Shown piece by piece: positions 14,506 through 15,700 of a stretch of DNA of 15,700 nucleotides (positions are counted from its first letter, which is position 1; each line of letters opens with the position of its first letter). Position numbers and translations under genes: made by a program. The stretch is taken from NCBI GenBank assembly GCA_002399435.1, contig DHDO01000084.1:1-15700 (forward strand). Reading direction: 5' to 3'. A model generated the notes under the pieces. That model had not been told where the DNA came from. It saw nothing but the letters and a program-made list of their open reading frames with translations, and made no database searches. This stretch comes from Firmicutes bacterium UBA4874. Its GTDB lineage: Bacteria; Bacillota; Clostridia; Caldicoprobacterales; DTU083.

Positions 14506-15499
14506 ACACCTCCCGGATTCTCTCCTCCGACATAATGCAGCGATAGGCTCTCCCGTTGGGAAGCACCTTCTCCTCCGGCCGACCTCCCCTGCACGCAGGA
14601 ATCACATAGGGACAGCGATCCGCAAACAGGCAGCCATCCGGAGGATGCTTCAGATTCGGCGGAGTCCCGGGAATGGCAGTCAGCTTACGATCCCGGACCC
14701 CTTTCTCCGGCACGAGGATGGATCCCATCAGGCCTTTGGCATAAGGATGCAGCGGATCAAACACCATTTCCTCCGCATTGCCCCTCTCCACGATCTGGCC
14801 GGCATACATCACCATGATATCGTCTGTCACATTATAGAGCAGAGGCAATTCATGGGTGATAAAAATCATGGAATGAATCAATCCCTTTTCCATCAGATCC
14901 CGCAGCATCCGGATGACCTTTTTCTGTGAGGTAACATCCAGCGCGGAAGTGGGCTCATCGGCGATCAGCACTTTCGGCGAGAGAATGGTTGAAATGGCAA
15001 TCACGGTACGCTGCTTCATTCCACCGGACAGCTCCACCGCATGTTTCTGCAGCACCTGTTCCGGAAGGCCCAGTATCTCGAAGCGCTTTCTGGCCAGATC
15101 GTAAATATCTTTTTTCTTTTTTTTCGGATCGTGTGCACGGATCACATCCTCCACGAAGCGGATAATCCTCTGGGTCGGGTTCAGGGCATTCATGGCCGAC
15201 TGGGGAATATAGGCGATCTCATTGCCCAGGATGCTTTTCCTTACCGTATTCGGATCCATTTCGGAAATCTTCTTTCCGTCCACTATAATATCTCCGCTGA
15301 TATAGTGCAGCGGTGCAAAATAGTACCCCATCAGTGAAAGAGCCAGGGTGGATTTCCCGCAGCCCGATTCTCCCGCAATCCCCAGCGATTTTCCTTCTTC
15401 GAGCTTCAGGGAAACACCGTTTACCGCATACACATCTTCATGAAAGCGGGTCACATATTTTGTTTTCAAATTATTTACTTCAAGCAGCATTTTTCCCAT
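14492..15499 (-). CDS. ABC transporter ATPase, OppD/DppD type, with C-terminal four-cysteine domain
   Basis: This 335-residue ATPase pairs with the OppF-type protein to drive peptide or oligosaccharide import. It shows Walker [10 protein letters not shown] (43-51), Q-loop [13 protein letters not shown] (96-108), signature LSGGMKQR (157-164), Walker [13 protein letters not shown] (177-188) and H-loop His216. The C-terminal oligopeptide-transporter domain carries HPYAKGL, then IPGTPPNL and four cysteines at 290, 296, 303 and 321; in related DppD/OppD structures such cysteines hold a [4Fe-4S] cluster. A KKKKK run at 126-130 comes from an A-rich stretch. The ATG follows GGAGG by 5 bases and lies 9 bases after the permease stop, so the genes form one operon. 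Confidence 0.94.
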   Translation of the reverse strand: MGKMLLEVNNLKTKYVTRFHEDVYAVNGVSLKLEEGKSLGIAGESGCGKSTLALSLMGYYFAPLHYISGDIIVDGKKISEMDPNTVRKSILGNEIAYIPQSAMNALNPTQRIIRFVEDVIRAHDPKKKKKDIYDLARKRFEILGLPEQVLQKHAVELSGGMKQRTVIAISTILSPKVLIADEPTSALDVTSQKKVIRMLRDLMEKGLIHSMIFITHELPLLYNVTDDIMVMYAGQIVERGNAEEMVFDPLHPYAKGLMGSILVPEKGVRDRKLTAIPGTPPNLKHPPDGCLFADRCPYVIPACRGGRPEEKVLPNGRAYRCIMSEERIREVYGNE

Positions 15500-15508
15500 A
15501 GGTGCCTC

Positions 15509-15700
15509 CTAACCCCTTAACTGAGGATTGAATACCTGGTCCAGACCGGTATTCATCAGGTTCAGTGAGAATGAAATCAGGGCAATCATCAAAACAACCG
15601 GAAAATAAGCCCACCAGGAACCGTTCAGATGAGCGGAGTACATGGTGGCCCAGTTCATCATCAGGCCAAGGGTCGCCGTTTTTGTGGTTGCCGGTCCAAG
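15509..15700 (-). CDS. ABC transporter permease, OppC/DppC type, C-terminal end only
   Basis: Sixty-three codons are visible, and the gene continues past base 15700. The segment has [10 protein letters not shown], then [20 protein letters not shown] (last transmembrane helix) and the exit motif [17 protein letters not shown], which is the usual end of OppC/DppC-type permeases (cf. NLLGDALRDALDPR). The stop TAG is at 15511-15509. It forms the membrane channel with a second permease expected further upstream. Confidence 0.85.
   Translation of the reverse strand, partial: LGPATTKTATLGLMMNWATMYSAHLNGSWWAYFPVVLMIALISFSLNLMNTGLDQVFNPQLRG

Noticed and set aside
1..15700. CRISPR arrays, tRNA/rRNA genes, insertion sequences, phage or plasmid functions
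   Set aside because: No regularly spaced repeats of CRISPR type, no transposase or integrase motifs and no tRNA-like sequence were noticed on either strand.

Overview
The window looks like a chromosomal segment of a Firmicutes bacterium, most likely a gut-type Clostridia member (Lachnospirales/Eubacteriales-like). The basis is a YhaM-type exoribonuclease, a HelD-type helicase, a Bacillus-like type I signal peptidase, a QueT-family ECF S component, Gram-positive Shine-Dalgarno sites of the GGAGG type, TTG/GTG starts and roughly 50% GC by eye. The genus cannot be fixed from sequence alone.

Bases 1-6412 (+ strand) form a sugar sensing and uptake locus. It opens with the C-terminal part of an AraC/YesN-type regulator. 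Overlapping it is an XylF-like sugar-binding lipoprotein, which I read as the sensory partner. A promoter region with a 21-bp-spaced direct repeat follows. Then come a ChvE-like substrate-binding gene broken by a single-base frameshift, a two-domain CUT2 ATPase (MmsA/GguA type), its permease (MmsB/GguB type) and a clear terminator. The order resembles the three-component XylFII-LytS-YesN/XylFGH arrangement known from Clostridium beijerinckii. The sensor kinase would lie upstream, outside the window. A GC-rich hairpin separates the binding-protein gene from the ATPase gene.

Bases 6413-9900 hold single genes: a repeat-rich convergent spacer, queT (-), signal peptidase I (-), an unnamed small conserved lipoprotein (+), and a membrane-anchored polysaccharide deacetylase (-). 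The deacetylase has a 24-bp tandem repeat in its linker, and its stop codon overlaps that of the small lipoprotein gene.

Bases 9901-13650 hold helD (-) and yhaM (-). Between them lies an AT-rich patch containing a near-consensus + strand promoter, a tandem MarR/FabT-like operator, a 14-codon reading frame with a good ribosome binding site, and a perfect 13-bp terminator hairpin. It carries no recognisable gene and is the most likely undescribed element here, either a regulated small RNA or small peptide, or the remains of a lost MarR-controlled gene.

Bases 13649-15700 (- strand) are the 3' part of an oligopeptide/oligosaccharide ABC transporter operon: permease end, DppD/OppD-type ATPase, DppF/OppF-type ATPase, and a 17-bp hairpin at the end.
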